DNA of 64,000 bases from Humulus lupulus (GCF_963169125.1 NC_084802.1:23467107-23531106); one strand, 5' to 3'. Counted from the stretch's first letter, positions 11,496-22,846 are shown. Numbers and translations are program-made. The notes: a model not told the origin generated them from the sequence alone.

Positions 11496-11702
11496 GCAAA
11501 TTGGACTGTGGATATGAAGAGATTACTGATTGAAGGAGCGACTGCAGGAACGATTTCACATAACCAAAGGAGGAAAGGGTACTTTGTCTTTTGGGCTTAA
11601 AGAACATGCAAAGAAAACCTTGGTTTTTTCTTTTCTCTCTCTGGTTTTTGCTTTCTGAAGAGTAAAAATGAGAATGATAAAGATGAAGATGGTATATATA
11701 CA
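11496..11702 (-). promoter_or_regulatory. Likely promoter, leader and first-intron donor of the Tat-1 antisense gene
   Basis: On the minus strand a TATA-like GTGTATATACC (11692-11702) is followed by a CT/AG-rich leader. A strong splice-donor consensus comes next, with exon ending TTTGC (11496) and intron starting GTAAGTTCTCTG. Tat-2 has the same order beside its own 3' LTR: TATAAAAG, a CT-rich leader, then ATTTC followed by GTAAGTTTTCTG. The shared layout supports a Pol II transcript antisense to gag-pol. No experimental start is known here. Confidence 0.55.
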
Positions 11703-11960
11703 CCCTAGCGGGGATGTCAATGGTCGAAAGGGCTTGGGCCATTGATTTAGATTAAAAGAGGATCCAAGAGGTCATATTTAATTATAGAAACTGGTGGAAA
11801 AAAGGTCCTAGGAAAGGACGTGTGCAGGAATAGGGAGTACTTGAGTACTCCTGGTGATCCCCGAGTGACGCATGTCCACACTCCAGTGTGGTAGGTGGCA
11901 CGTTTTTCGAAAAGAGGAGTTCAGAATTTTTTTTCTCATAGGATTCGAACCAACACTTTT

Positions 11961-11972
11961 GAGGGGGCAAAA
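11961..11972 (+). other. Polypurine tract of Tat-1
   Basis: GAGGGGGCAAAA abuts the TG of the 3' LTR. This is the expected site for plus-strand priming. Confidence 0.9.
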
Positions 11973-12748
11973 TGTTACACCAAAATTCTATACAGTCATA
12001 AATGAGCCTTGAAATATAGGCTCGTAAAGCGTAAGCTCGAAAATGACTAGCAGTGGCTGGGCACTTGTACAAATTTGCATGATTCATGATTTGTTCTTGT
12101 TGGCCATTGAGAAAATTTTTAAAAGGTTCGAGCTTAAGCATTAAGTTCGAAAGAACGATTCTTCTCCGATTCATATGGATGTTATTTGAGCCTTAGTTGC
12201 AAGCTCAAAGATGTTGGTCTCCGAAGATTAAGCTCGATGAAATTACTGGCTAAGGAGGAGGTTGACTAGAATCACGAGCTCGAAGTGATTGGTCGATCTC
12301 GAAAGGTGCGTTAACCTCACGTTCGAGGTCAGCAACGCGTTTTGCACACGACAATTGTTAGGAGATCCCTATTCCTTAGGGATTTTTCGTTATCTGGTAT
12401 TAAATCTCAATTATCGTGGGATATTATGCATTAATTAATTTATTTATATTTATTTTAAATCTGTATAATTAATTATAACTTCTTTGAATTAGTGGAAGAT
12501 ATTTTCCTTACCAGGTCTATAAATAGCCTGAGGAATTTCATTTGTAGATACACAATATTGTACTGAGAATTCTCTGTTGAATTGCTCTGAGAAAGTTTTG
12601 AGAGAGTATCACGAATCAATAATATTGACTCGTGGACTAGGCAGATTTTAACTACTGAATCACGTACAGATCTTATTGTTATTTTCTAATTTCCTAAATC
12701 TTTGTTTAGTGTTCTTCAGATTTAAGTTCATGAAAAATTGCGTCAACA
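11973..12748 (+). repeat. 3' LTR of Tat-1
   Basis: This 776-base copy of the 5' LTR begins TGTTACACC and ends GTCAACA. It is followed by the AATTT target duplication at 12749-12753. Many substitutions relative to the 5' LTR indicate age. Confidence 0.95.
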
Positions 12749-13110
12749 AATTTATAAAAGCATAAAAAAAAACTAATAAAATCAAAGAAATATAAAATTT
12801 ATAATTTTTTTAATTTATAATTTTAATTACCACTATTAGTAGTGATTTAGTATTATTGCCACATATATGTTCCTTAAATAGTTTTTATAAAATATATAAA
12901 ATCAATTTTATTTATAACAAAAATTTATTTAAAAAGATTTGGCACTTAAGTAAAACTATTGATAAAAATTTAATATTATTGCCGCCAAAATAAAAAAATA
13001 TTGGTACTAAGTAAAACTATTAACAAAGATTTGATATTTTTGAAAAAAAAAGAATTAGTATATATGTGAAAGTATTTGAAAATATTTGATATTTTTACTA
13101 TCGTTATCCC

Positions 13111-16011
13111 TAGACAAAAAAAAGTATGTGTTCGTACCTGCGATACATTTTTATAAGGATAACTCTAAATTAATTAGGCGTTTTCAATCACTAAAAAAAT
13201 CATTATTCAGAGACAATTTTTTTTTTCATAATACAACTTTTTTTTTACCTAAATTTATTATCATTGAAAGTAATATATAATTAAAAATTATTTTTAATAT
13301 TGTTTTTTTAAAGAATGATAAAAATTTATTATGATTAGAAATATATTTACAACATAATAATTTAATCGCAATTTTTCTAATATATAAATATTTCAATCAT
13401 ATTTTTTATTAATAAATTATATTGTAATTTATAGTTGACTTTTAAAAATATATTACTTTTAATTACAACATAATTTGTAATTAAAAACTTCAACTTTAAT
13501 CTAACCACAACTAACTTTTATCATTACATATAAAAAGGAAAATTGTGACTGTAAAAATATATTATAGTACAGTCACACTACATACTTGGAGTCAAACCCT
13601 GGTTAGTTAAAAGAAGAAAAACAAAAAGTTGTGGTTCAAATTATTGTAGCTTACTTATTATCTTATCTTTATTAATTTGTTTGGATAAATCTACTAAATG
13701 TTAAAATATTTAAGTATTATTTGTTTATAAGTTTTTTTATAAAAAGAAGAAGTAAGAAGTAGAATTAGGGTGCAAGCTATAATACCTCATTTGCTACCAT
13801 TTCAAGTAAGGTGAAGACTGTTCCACAATACATCCAAATCATATGATGATGAGAAACCAATTATAGCTTTGGCTATGGCCTATGGGGCTTTTCACAACCA
13901 GTACTAGTATGACTTAATTGGGCACCAAATCCCTATTAATTACTAGTCCTACTCCTTTTATATTGGTGTACGTGGATTAAATTTTGATTAATATTTCTTC
14001 TTGACAAAATAAATAAATAATAATATTAGTCATTACTAATAATTTTGATACTGTAATATTAGTAGTGAGTTTGAAATTTCTGATGAGAGAAAAAACGTGT
14101 GAGGCTGAAAAGCTGACGAATTCGAAAGAAAAGAAAGACTAAATACAAGGACAAGACTTCGGTAAACAGTTTGGTTTTCTAGAAAATTTGGAGAACCGAA
14201 AGGAGACCCCTCATCATAATCCTAGAGAATTATTCAAATTTGACTAGACATATACAGATATGTATTTGTATCTATATATACACCTTTATTTTTCTATACA
14301 TGTATTTATATATAGTAAGATCACTCACAATGGGTAATGTATATTACCCAAAATTGAAAAAAATAGCTAAAATTAAGTAAAAGAGTCATACAATGGATGA
14401 TTCATTTTATAAATATTTTTAGATTTATTTACAATAAAGAGTCATATCTAATGTCTACTATTCATTATTCAAAACAATATTTTATTAATTTTTCATTTCT
14501 TGTCCATTTCTCTATCTTCAAAATATTATATTATATTTAAGTATTTTCAATTAATACTCTCAAAATATACTTTGAGAATAATAAAAAAAAAAATTGTAAT
14601 TTTTTTAGATTAATTAATATTTTAGTTTATCTTATAAATTTGGATAAATTTAAATTATAATATAATTATGTGATATTACATATGGATAGATATAGTAAAT
14701 ATTAAAAGATATAAAGATATTATTGCTAGTTGTAGAAAATATTTGAAATGAATAAAAAATGTAATATTTAAATGATATAGAGAAAAAAAATTAAGAAGCG
14801 GATGTATGGTATAATGTAAAACTTAGAGGTATAATAGAAAAAATGTGTGTTTTGGGGAGGTATTTTAAAAGATGGAGTAGAGCATCTATATTGAGAGCTC
14901 TAAGTCGTAGAGGTAATATTCAATGACTTACCTCTTTGGCGTATAAATAGATCCTATCGGTGCTTTCATATAGAATGAAAATCTTCATTTCCTTCTTTCT
15001 ATCTCATCACAAATATAAATTTAAGAGTTTTTGGCAAAGAAAATACTTAATATTTTTACATTGTTCCATTTTTAAACTCATTTTTTTATTGTTTTGGTGG
15101 CGAATAAACCTAAAGCTACTAAAATTGTTTCTCGGTGGGAATTTATAGTTTTACACTTTCTAAATCAATTATGAATAATATGAATAAATTTAAAAATACA
15201 ATCCGCAGAGACTAATCAAAAATCACAAGCATAGTATGAAGACAAATCTTGAAAATTCAAAGATTAAAAAAAATTCTAGAAAATGATGTGAAATGGAGAG
15301 TGAAATTACACATCCTAGATTAATAGAATCCGCACATGAAGTATTATAGAACTATTGAATGTTTGAACACAAAATATAATGGAAAAATCAAAATAGTCTA
15401 TCTCAAGGCTTATACACGAGGAGTATTGATGTCCAAATATCTATTCCAAGCCCTTCATTGTTGCTTGAAGCTTCACCAAGATAGAATGAGATCTGTGATT
15501 GAACAAGCCTTTGAAGCTCACACAATTCAAGGAATACTATGTGAGTTTCTTGGAGAAAACTTATGCTCTTTGAGAGAGAGAGAGAGAGAGAGTTGTAAAG
15601 TGTGATCAAGGCTTTACACTTCTAATAACCCTTATTTATAGTAAAAGCATCGTGATTAAGTCTAACCACTAGGATTAGAGTTTTAGAACACATCATTTGG
15701 AGCCTAAAATATGTATCCGTACAAACATGTCAGGCAACGCGTCGCCGGTTGGGTTTCTTCAATCCCTAAGGCTTTAGGCAATACATCGCCTCTTAAGAGG
15801 TAACACAACGCCATGGTCTAGTCTAACTTCTCAAAATTGACCTTAAACCCCTTCAATTGCTCCCAAACTTTTTGGGCATACTTAGATACATCATTGTACG
15901 TATCACTTTAGACCCATAAAAGTCAATTATAGATGCCTACTACAAAATCTCATATTTTCACTTCAACTTAACTAAAAACCGCTAAGTATTTTGCACCACA
16001 TTGTGTAAACA
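13111..16011. other. AT-rich intergenic stretch without a supported gene
   Basis: I see no convincing coding sequence; the open frames here are short and low-complexity. A (GA)n microsatellite is at 15571-15592. The segment of about 14310-14900 has CTCACAATGGGTAAT near one end and GAGAGCTCT near the other, suggesting a decayed hAT-type MITE, but no clean termini or target duplication could be defined. AT-rich tracts fill the rest. Confidence 0.5.
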
Positions 16012-16164
16012 ACTTAACCATTATGTTTAACCAATCTCAATAGATGTGCCATTGACGTAGCCTGACAGAGCTAATGTGTCATTGTCACATAATTATTTTA
16101 AATTAAAATTAATTTAAAAGTCTATTTTCTTTTGAAAAATTAATAAATTAAAAAAATCATTAAA

Positions 16165-16779
16165 AAGGAAACTAAAAAAGGATCAAAACCCTAAATCATT
16201 TGACTTTCTCTCCCTCTTCTTCTTGTCCTCTCTTCTTCTTCTTCTTAGGCGAGGTCGATAGGATGGGGGTCAGAGCTATCGCGCAGCTAGGCTTAGGAGG
16301 AGGATGAGTCTTGATGCTTAGATCTGGGGAGAAAGCTCAACTCTAGGCTTGGATCTCTGGGCTCTGCTCGCGGACGGAGGTGACGAACGAAAGACGACAG
16401 ATCTAAAGAATCTGTTTGTGGGTGACTGTCCATTAATGATATATAGTGGTTACTTTTTTTACTATGATTTTTTTTCCTCTCAGATTGAAGAATGATTTAG
16501 GTGATATGTGATTTTAGTGCTATTAATGTAATAGATATGGTAAATGAAAGATTGTGGTTTGTGATCTGGTTTTGTGATTTTTTTGGATTTGAATTTAGAT
16601 TTTGGTGTTATTTTTCTTCAAGAACAGCAATGTTCAGTAGAACAATGATGGATAATGAGAATAAAACTGATTAGAAACATGAATGTATTTTTCATAATAA
16701 AGAAAATTGGTTTGTGGGTTATCATTTGAAGCTAGGCTCGAATTAGGGGAGAAAAAAAATGAACATATGAATCGTTAAC
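16165..16779. other. Gene-like, GC-richer core inside the outer element
   Basis: The stretch AAAACCCTAAATCATTTGAC, then a CT-rich leader, then GC-rich sequence at about 16250-16420 looks like the 5' untranslated region and start of a plant gene. No long open frame is present. It may be a captured host gene fragment, but homology could not be tested. Confidence 0.35.
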
Positions 16780-16784
16780 GAAAT

Positions 16785-18277
16785 TGTTATCCCAAAAATT
16801 TGAAAAGATGATTTTGCAATAAAATTGACAAATGGCATGAATTAGTTGGGTGATCTGGCTTAACGATAGCCCAATGCATCAGTTAAAAATTGGATTGCTT
16901 GAGAGGTGCCATAATAAGTTAAATACACCCAATCGAAGAGAATATTTGGTCTAAGGGTTGCTTGGCTCAGACCCCAGTTTGAAGACCCTAGTGATTGATG
17001 TGAAACCAAGTCCAAGAATATTGAAGGAGAGGTTTGGATTTTGGTTCAAGGGATAAAAGCAACAGGTCCGATTGGACCTAAGCTTGAGGAGCCTCTTGAT
17101 ATTTTGGCTCGAGTGTGACCAAGGTAAACCTCTCAAGGTTTCTTAGGTATTGGCTCGAACGTGTCCAAAGAGAGTGACTAAGGGAAAGAGGTCCTGTGCA
17201 GGCCAAAGTTTGGGACTTAAGTTTCAGTCAAGGGGAAGGCCACATAATGGCCGATCGGATATGCCATGGAAGAGGTATGCTTGGACTTGTCCGAGGTGAG
17301 ATTGAAGGAGGAAGGTTGGCTCGGACCACCTTGGTCCGAGGAGAAGATTAGAAGGTCCGATCGGACCTTGCTTGAAAGAGATAGGCTTGGACCACTTTGG
17401 TCCGAGGAGAAGGGTGTCATGTCCGATCGGACATGCCATGGGAGAGGTGCCTTGGACCATTTTGATCCGAGGAGATGGCATGAAGAAGATGCCTTGGACC
17501 ATTTTGGTCCGAGGAGATGGCATGAAGAAGATGGCTCGGACCACCTTGGTCTGAGGAGAAGGCCGTTGTGTCCGATCGGACAAGTCATGGAGGAGCTTAC
17601 CTCGGACTTGCCCGAGGTAAGGAGCAAAGGAGGTGGGCTCGGACCACCTTGGTCCGAGGAAAGGCAAACTTACATGACCTTTGGTCCGAGGAGAGCCATG
17701 CATATACCACCTTAGGCCCACGGAAAGCTCGGAGGAGTAATCAACATGCATGTGAGACTACGTCGAACTCCCCGAAACGACTTCAGTGAGAATTGGTCTA
17801 AGCACCCGGGAATCTCTCACTCCTCACTCGAATTTAGGGATTAGTTGTATTTTAAACATTTATTGTAATATAAATATAAGGTGAATAATAAAATATCCCT
17901 ATCAAAGGGGAATATCAGTTGAGAATCCCAGCCCTATAAATAGAGGGTTGGGAGGATCGTAAAGGGACTTTTGGAAAATTGAGAGTTAATCTGTGTTCTA
18001 GAGAGAGAAAGTGTGTTTTTCCTGAGAGAACCCTTGTATTCTGGAATATTTGTACTGAAGAAACTCAGTTGACACTGGTTCATTTGATCTTGAGTGTGAA
18101 TACAGTAATAAAATCTCTAAGTGGATTAGGCTATTACTGATTATCGGGGCTGAACCACTATAAAATCTCGTGTTATTTACTTTCATTAATAAAAAACTGT
18201 CTGTTGTCGTTTACAATTCTCTTGAAGGCTTGTCGTATTTGACGTTCTTAAGTCGTTGGCTAAAATCACAGTCAACA
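16785..18277 (+). mobile_element. Solo LTR of a gypsy/copia-type retrotransposon
   Basis: This 1493-base block starts TGTTATCCC and ends CAGTCAACA. It is flanked by a perfect 5-bp duplication GAAAT at 16780-16784 and 18278-18282. A TATA-like CCTATAAATAGAGGG sits near 17934-17948, followed by a probable transcribed region and polyadenylation signals, as in LTRs. No internal region is present, so this is the product of LTR-LTR recombination. The family was not identified. Confidence 0.88.
17060..17690 (+). repeat. Array of TCCGATCGGA palindromes and TTGGTCCGAGGAGA repeats in the solo LTR
   Basis: The palindrome or a close variant occurs near 17067, 17252, 17357, 17422 and 17571. It is interspersed with at least seven copies of (T/C)TTGGTCCGAGGAGA. 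Two adjacent units near 17450-17540 share GGCATGAAGAAGATG. The array lies upstream of the LTR's TATA box, where LTR enhancers usually sit. The long open frames over it arise from the repeat and are not genes. Confidence 0.8.
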
Positions 18278-18408
18278 GAAATGAATTTTTATTTTATTTT
18301 ATGTTTTAGGTATTAATTTTGTATTGATTAAGTTTGTTAATGTTTTTTATTTAGTTTTATTTTTAATGATTTTTTTAATTGGGATAATTGTGGAAAAACT
18401 ACTCAAGT

Positions 18409-19073
18409 GGGACTATGTAGCTCCCACTTCTAGCAATTGGTACTGGAAGCAGCTGGTTCGGATTAAGAATGAGCTCAAGGTTATATTTTTGCAGGGAGGT
18501 TCCAGTTGGACTAGGTTCAGCATTGCTCAAATGTATAAGCTGATGCAGTCTAATACAGAGGCCAGATGGAAGTATGCAGCGATCTGGGACAGGAATGGAT
18601 ACCCTAAGCATAAGTTTATTGCTTGGTTGGTGCTCAAACAGAGGATGCCGACTAGAGATAGATTGTATAGGTTTGGAATCTCTCAAGACATGCTGTGTCT
18701 CATTTGTGGCTGTTATCCTGAGAGTCATCATCATCTGTTTTTTGAATGTCAATTCAGTAAAAATTGTCTGAGGCCTATACTGTCGTGGTTAGGGATAGGT
18801 TCAAATAATTTTGATCTCTTTGGGTTGATGAATTGGATTCGTAGATGTAGACACTCTGCTTGCAGAAGGAGTGTTTACAGAAGCTCTATTTGTGCTTGCA
18901 TTTACTTCATATGGAGAGCTAGGAATGCAGCTCTTTGGAAGCTTCAGGTGCCTATGGTTAGGAATATTATTCAGAATATTAAATACCAAATTGGTTATAG
19001 AGTTTCCTGGTGTACGGCCAAAAATATCGGAAAGGAAGATTTAAGATGGGTTAGTTTTCTTCAATGTAATTAA
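18409..19073 (+). pseudogene. LINE ORF2 C-terminus with reverse-transcriptase zinc-binding domain
   Basis: The frame encodes the C-terminal part of a plant LINE reverse transcriptase, open to the stop at 19071-19073. Recognisable blocks are WKYAAIWDRNGYPKHKFIAW, LKQRMPTRDRLYRFGI and CLICGCYPESHHHLFFEC. The last is the CX2C and HHX4C pattern of the zf-RVT domain that follows RT in L1-type elements. Endonuclease and the RT catalytic motifs are absent because of 5' truncation. It is not a host gene and has no promoter of its own. The upstream in-frame methionine at 18324 lies outside the LINE, in flanking DNA. Confidence 0.85.
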
Positions 19074-19166
19074 GTTGTTTGTTGTTATTGGTGGCGGTTG
19101 TAATTGATTGGTGATTGTATTTGTTGTGCATAATACAAAGATAGCTGATTTACCAAAAAAAAAAAA
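18409..19166 (+). mobile_element. 5'-truncated LINE insertion with poly(A) tail
   Basis: This is a fragment of a non-LTR retrotransposon containing only the end of ORF2 and a short 3' UTR. It ends with twelve A residues at 19155-19166 and interrupts the left arm of the Mutator-like element. A clear target duplication is not visible; three bases of the arm (AGT) appear to be missing at the junction. Confidence 0.82.
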
Positions 19167-20689
19167 TACAAATCTTGCAGTTAAATACTTATGTAAAAAT
19201 TTTGACAACAAAACTACTCAAGTAGTTAAAATTCTTTCATTTAAATACCCATGTAAAAATTTTGATAGCAAAACTACTTATCTAGTGGATTTTCTTGCAC
19301 TTAACTGTCATTAAGTAAACTGTTAAAACTAACTCTATGAGACACGTGACAGCCTCCAATTCCTCCAAAATATTTTAAAAATATTAAAAATTTAGAAAAA
19401 AATATAAAATATATATTTTAATTCCTAAAAGGTTAAGTTTTAAATATTTTTAAAATAATTAAAAATTCAGAAAAAATAAAATAAAATATTTTAATTCCCA
19501 AAATATTAATACAAGTATTTTTAAAACTAAAAAAAATATTAATTTAATGAAAAATATAAATAAATTCATAAAAATTTCATTTTGATTTTGATTAAAATCT
19601 AAATACAATCTAATTTCATGTTGATTAAAAGTAAAAAATTTATGATTTTTTTTTAGATTTTTCATTAAATAATTTTATTTTTTAGTTTTTAAAATACATA
19701 TTTTAATATTTTATGAATTTAAAATATGTTATTTATTTAATAAATTTTTTAATTAATTTAAAAACATTTAAAAATGGACAAATTAGAAGCTGCCACGTGT
19801 CCCACATGGTTAATTTTAACAAAAGACTTAACAACAATGAGTTAAGTACAAGAAAATCACTACTTGAGTAGTTTTGCTGTCAAATTTTTTACATGGGTAT
19901 TTAACTGCAATAATTGTAACTACTTGAGTAGTTTTGTCGTCAAAATTTTTACATAGGTATTTAACTGGAAAAATTGTAACTACTTAAGTAGTTTTACTGT
20001 CATTATCCTTTTTTAATTTATTAATTTTAAAAAAATTATTTAAAATAATTATGCGACATTGACGTGACAATGACACATCAACTATGTAAGGCCACGTCAA
20101 TGCCACATATGTACTATTAACTATGTTAACAAGTGAAGTAGTGATTGAGAGATATTTAATGGCTTTGAGCATATTCACTACTAAAAAAAAAAACGTTAAA
20201 GTGAAACTATATAAAAACATTGAATATTTTTGTTGCCAAAAACTCTAAATTAAATAGAAAATGTAGTCTACATATACAAATATATTTACTTGTACTAGAT
20301 ATAAATAATGTGTAATATGCACATTTTGCTTAGTTTTAATTATAGAATTTATTAATTATTTTTATTAAATTTATATTATTATCATATAAATTTCAAATAA
20401 ATATCTTATTTTAATTAAATAATTTATTTATTTTTGTTTAAGTTTATGTTTGTTGTAGTTTTGAATTTGGGAGTGACAACAAGAGATTATATATTATATG
20501 TTTAATGTAATATTAAATATTATACATGGATTTTAAATTTAATTTTCTTGCTAATTTAAAAAAAAAGTAATTTATTGCTAATTCACAATAGATTATATTA
20601 TATGTTTAATATGATATTATTCTAATAAGTGAATATAAATTTAATTAAATTTTATTTAAGTTATAAAACATATGATTTTATTATTTTTA

Positions 20690-20885
20690 AATAAGTATCA
20701 TTGTAAAATATCTCAAAAATATCATATTTTAATTTGTTTAATTATTTATTATTTTTAAATAATTATCATTATAAAATATCTAAAAAATATGCTATTTTAA
20801 TTTGTTTAATTATTTATTATTTTTAAATAATAATCATTGTAAAATATCTAAAAATATCATATTTTAATTTTTTCAATTATTTATT
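20690..20885. repeat. Three-copy AT-rich tandem repeat, unit about 65 bases
   Basis: Each unit contains ATCATT(G/A)TAAAATATCT, then ATTTTAATTTGTTTAATTAT, then TTATTATTTTTAAATAA with minor changes. The function is unknown. Confidence 0.75.
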
Positions 20886-22456
20886 TTATTTTATCTAAGT
20901 TTAAGTGTTTATAAACTATCGTTAAATATAAGAATATTCTGTTAAAATTAATATTAAAAAATAAAAAAAACGTTAAAATCTAGAATTTTCGTTATATACA
21001 CACTTATTACATTGATACACACTTATTATATAGAAGAGATATTATTATAAATCTTTATGAACAGTAAATTTGGAATAATCGTCGACCAATATTATGTTAG
21101 ATTATAGAAATAATTTTTAATGACTTGTTTGGGAGGGAACGTTTTCTTGCATTGCATGTACTCACCGAATATTAATTCATGCAGGTTGAAGACAAAGATC
21201 ATATATATTTATATATATATATATATAAATATATGCTTTTAAAAGTTTATTCGGTATTTTTCGATTTTTGTTTTAATAAGCTCATCAGATAATCAGGTAC
21301 AAAACTACTGAAGAAAGAATTATGGTACGTACCTACATGATTCGACCATATATCAATATAAATATTTATTTCAACAAAATTGGAAATTTTCATTTAGTGA
21401 TTAAAAATAATTATTATTGTTGGTAATTATTTTAGTTTAATATGAGTATAACAGAGCCATAATGAATTATAAATAAGATGGGTTATTTTATCATTTTAAT
21501 TTTTGGCGATTTAGATGAAAATTTTAGATTTTATTTTTATTTTTATAAAAAGACAAATTTAATAAAAATAAATCAAAATGAGGGGAATTGCGCCCTCTGC
21601 ACTAGATCCCTGCCCTGCTTATCTGCTTTGGTTATCGCTAGTCATAATAATAATAAATCAGTAAAAACAAACATATACTCTTTTTTTGAAAGGACAAAGC
21701 ATATGCTCTGTGATTTTGTTTTCCAAGGCATACGTACTGTGAGTTCTCATTCATACATATATATATATATATAACACATATATTAATTATTATTTTTAAT
21801 CTTTGTAAGAAAAATATTATTATTTGATAATTAGAGTCAATTCTACAAATCATACGTACTCTGTGATTTTGTTTTTCAAAGCACTAATTTTTCTAGGGTT
21901 TTAAGCACAAAACTAATGAAGAACATTATAGAAGATGTTTGTATTTCCTTTATTAGTTGGCAACTTTGGACATATCAAAATGCCAAATAATCTAGAGTAT
22001 GCCATGTGCCAAAATACCCTATTATTAATATATATATATATATATAGGATATCCAATGTGTTTTCTTTTTTCTTTTTGTAATAATTTACTGATCAAAACT
22101 TACTACGACCACTTTTATTTTTCCATTATATATATACAATACCAATAATATGTGGCAAATTTGCAAAAATTACAGGTGAACGTACATATGACAAGTGGTA
22201 TATATATATACACAACTAATATTAACATTATAAATGATATAACATTATTGAAAAGAAAAAAAAACCTAATTAATAATGTAACTAATCATAGAGTTACTAA
22301 TGATTATTATTCATAGATATTCTTATCTTATTAGTCCTTCAAATTTTCTAGTACACGCCCCCACACAAATGGTCTAATAATGAGTTTTGAACTGTTTGGA
22401 GAGAGAGACAGTGAATATAAGCCAATAATAAACATTACAAGGCTATTCAAGAGCAG

Positions 22457-22500
22457 TACCTCTCTCTCTCTCTATCTCTATCTCTATCTCTTTCTCTCTC
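22457..22500. repeat. CT-rich microsatellite upstream of the WRKY gene
   Basis: (CT)n runs are interrupted by CTAT units, about 350 bases upstream of the start codon. Such pyrimidine tracts are common in plant promoters and 5' leaders. Confidence 0.8.
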
Positions 22501-22645
22501 GTACTACTCTTACTACTAGAGAGAATTAATCGTAATAATATTATTATTCTATCTCTGTAGACAATCTTATTAATAAGATCAGATGGAAAAAGAATATTTT
22601 TCCAGGAAACTATATTATCATATTATTCCATTCTTCGTTTACTAG

Positions 22646-22651
22646 TTGACC
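22646..22651 (+). promoter_or_regulatory. W-box core (TTGACC) about 200 bases upstream of the WRKY start codon
   Basis: AGTTGACCAAAC contains the TTGAC(C/T) core bound by WRKY proteins. A site in the gene's own upstream region would allow auto- or cross-regulation. Such short motifs also occur by chance. Confidence 0.45.
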
Positions 22652-22846
22652 AAACAAAAGAAAAACCCAATAACCAAACACCGTGTACCGAGCACAAATT
22701 AACAATACCGACTTCTCAGCTTCATCACTATACCAAAACAGGTCTCAGTTGTACGGACCAAATTAGGGAAAAAGAAAAAGAGAGAGAGATTATTCTCTTT
22801 TGTTAATTATTTATAAGAAGAAAAATATATACTAATTATTATTATT

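Larger units (their letters stand above)
735..12748 (+). mobile_element. Tat-1: complete but decayed Ty3/gypsy Tat-lineage LTR retrotransposon
   Basis: Two similar LTRs (735-1511 and 11973-12748) start with TGTTAC and end with CAACA. They are flanked by a perfect 5-bp duplication AATTT at 730-734 and 12749-12753. In order the interior holds a primer-binding site, gag, RNase H, a second RNase H, integrase, an antisense gene, a polypurine tract and the 3' LTR. The second (archaeal-type) RNase H just before integrase is the hallmark of the Tat lineage. Protease and most of the reverse transcriptase are missing, and gag-pol has many stops. A Cassandra TRIM lies inside at 7259-8077. The LTRs differ at many positions, indicating an old insertion. 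Confidence 0.95.
309..13110. mobile_element. Mutator-like inverted-repeat element, interrupted by Tat-1
   Basis: The left end begins GGGATAATAGC at 309. The right end reads CGTTATCCC, ending at 13110, so the termini are inverted copies. The arms (309-734 and about 12754-13110) can be folded onto each other. Each arm holds degenerate tandem units of roughly 55-60 bases that combine a CACTTAAGTACCAAT motif with a GGCAACAATATCAAAT motif. Flanking 9-mers TAAAAAATA and TAGACAAAA match at 6 of 9 positions, a weak target duplication. Without the retrotransposon the element would be about 0.8 kb and non-coding. The MULE assignment rests on the long repeat-bearing termini and on a related element at 18381-20008. 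Confidence 0.6.
18381..20008. mobile_element. Non-autonomous Mutator-like element with tandem-repeat TIRs, interrupted by a LINE
   Basis: The termini are GGGATAATTG (18381) and CATTATCC (ending 20008), with a perfect 10-bp duplication TTTTTTAATT at 18371-18380 and 20009-20018. The arms contain repeats of about 60 bases built from AAAACTACTCAAGTAGT, CAGTTAAATACC and ATGTAAAAATTTTGAC. The left arm is split after ACTACTCAAGT (18408) and resumes TACAAATCTTGCAG at 19167, where the LINE ends in poly(A). The centre (19380-19780) is AT-rich and non-coding. The 9-11 bp duplication and long TIRs fit the Mutator superfamily. Confidence 0.78.
16012..20135. mobile_element. Outer inverted-repeat DNA element holding two nested insertions
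   Basis: The left arm (about 16012-16160) and right arm (about 20019-20134) are inverted copies. Both contain CATTGACGT, then ATGTGTCATTGTCAC, then TAATTATTTTAAAT, then AATTAATAAATTAAAAAA, in the same order when the right arm is reverse-complemented. Between them are a GC-richer core (16165-16779), a solo LTR (16785-18277) and a Mutator-like element (18381-20008). The exact outer ends and target duplication were not resolved. A Mutator-like or other TIR transposon is the likely class. Confidence 0.5.
20136..22846. other. AT-rich upstream region of the WRKY gene
   Basis: No supported gene was found. The segment holds a three-copy tandem repeat (20690-20885), several (TA)n runs and the upstream region of the WRKY gene, including a CT-rich microsatellite and a W-box core. 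I see no clear TATA box placement. Confidence 0.55.

Noticed and set aside
14310..14900. hAT-type MITE
   Set aside because: End motifs look suggestive (CTCACAATGGG, GAGAGCTCT), but I could not define matching inverted termini or an 8-bp duplication.
13086..15605. Short open frames (62-89 residues) between the transposon nests
   Set aside because: AT-rich, no recognisable motif, and no gene-like composition or splice context.
17217..17751. Several overlapping 136-175 residue open frames on both strands
   Set aside because: They arise from the palindromic repeat array in a solo LTR. The predicted proteins are repeats of the same short units with no known motif.
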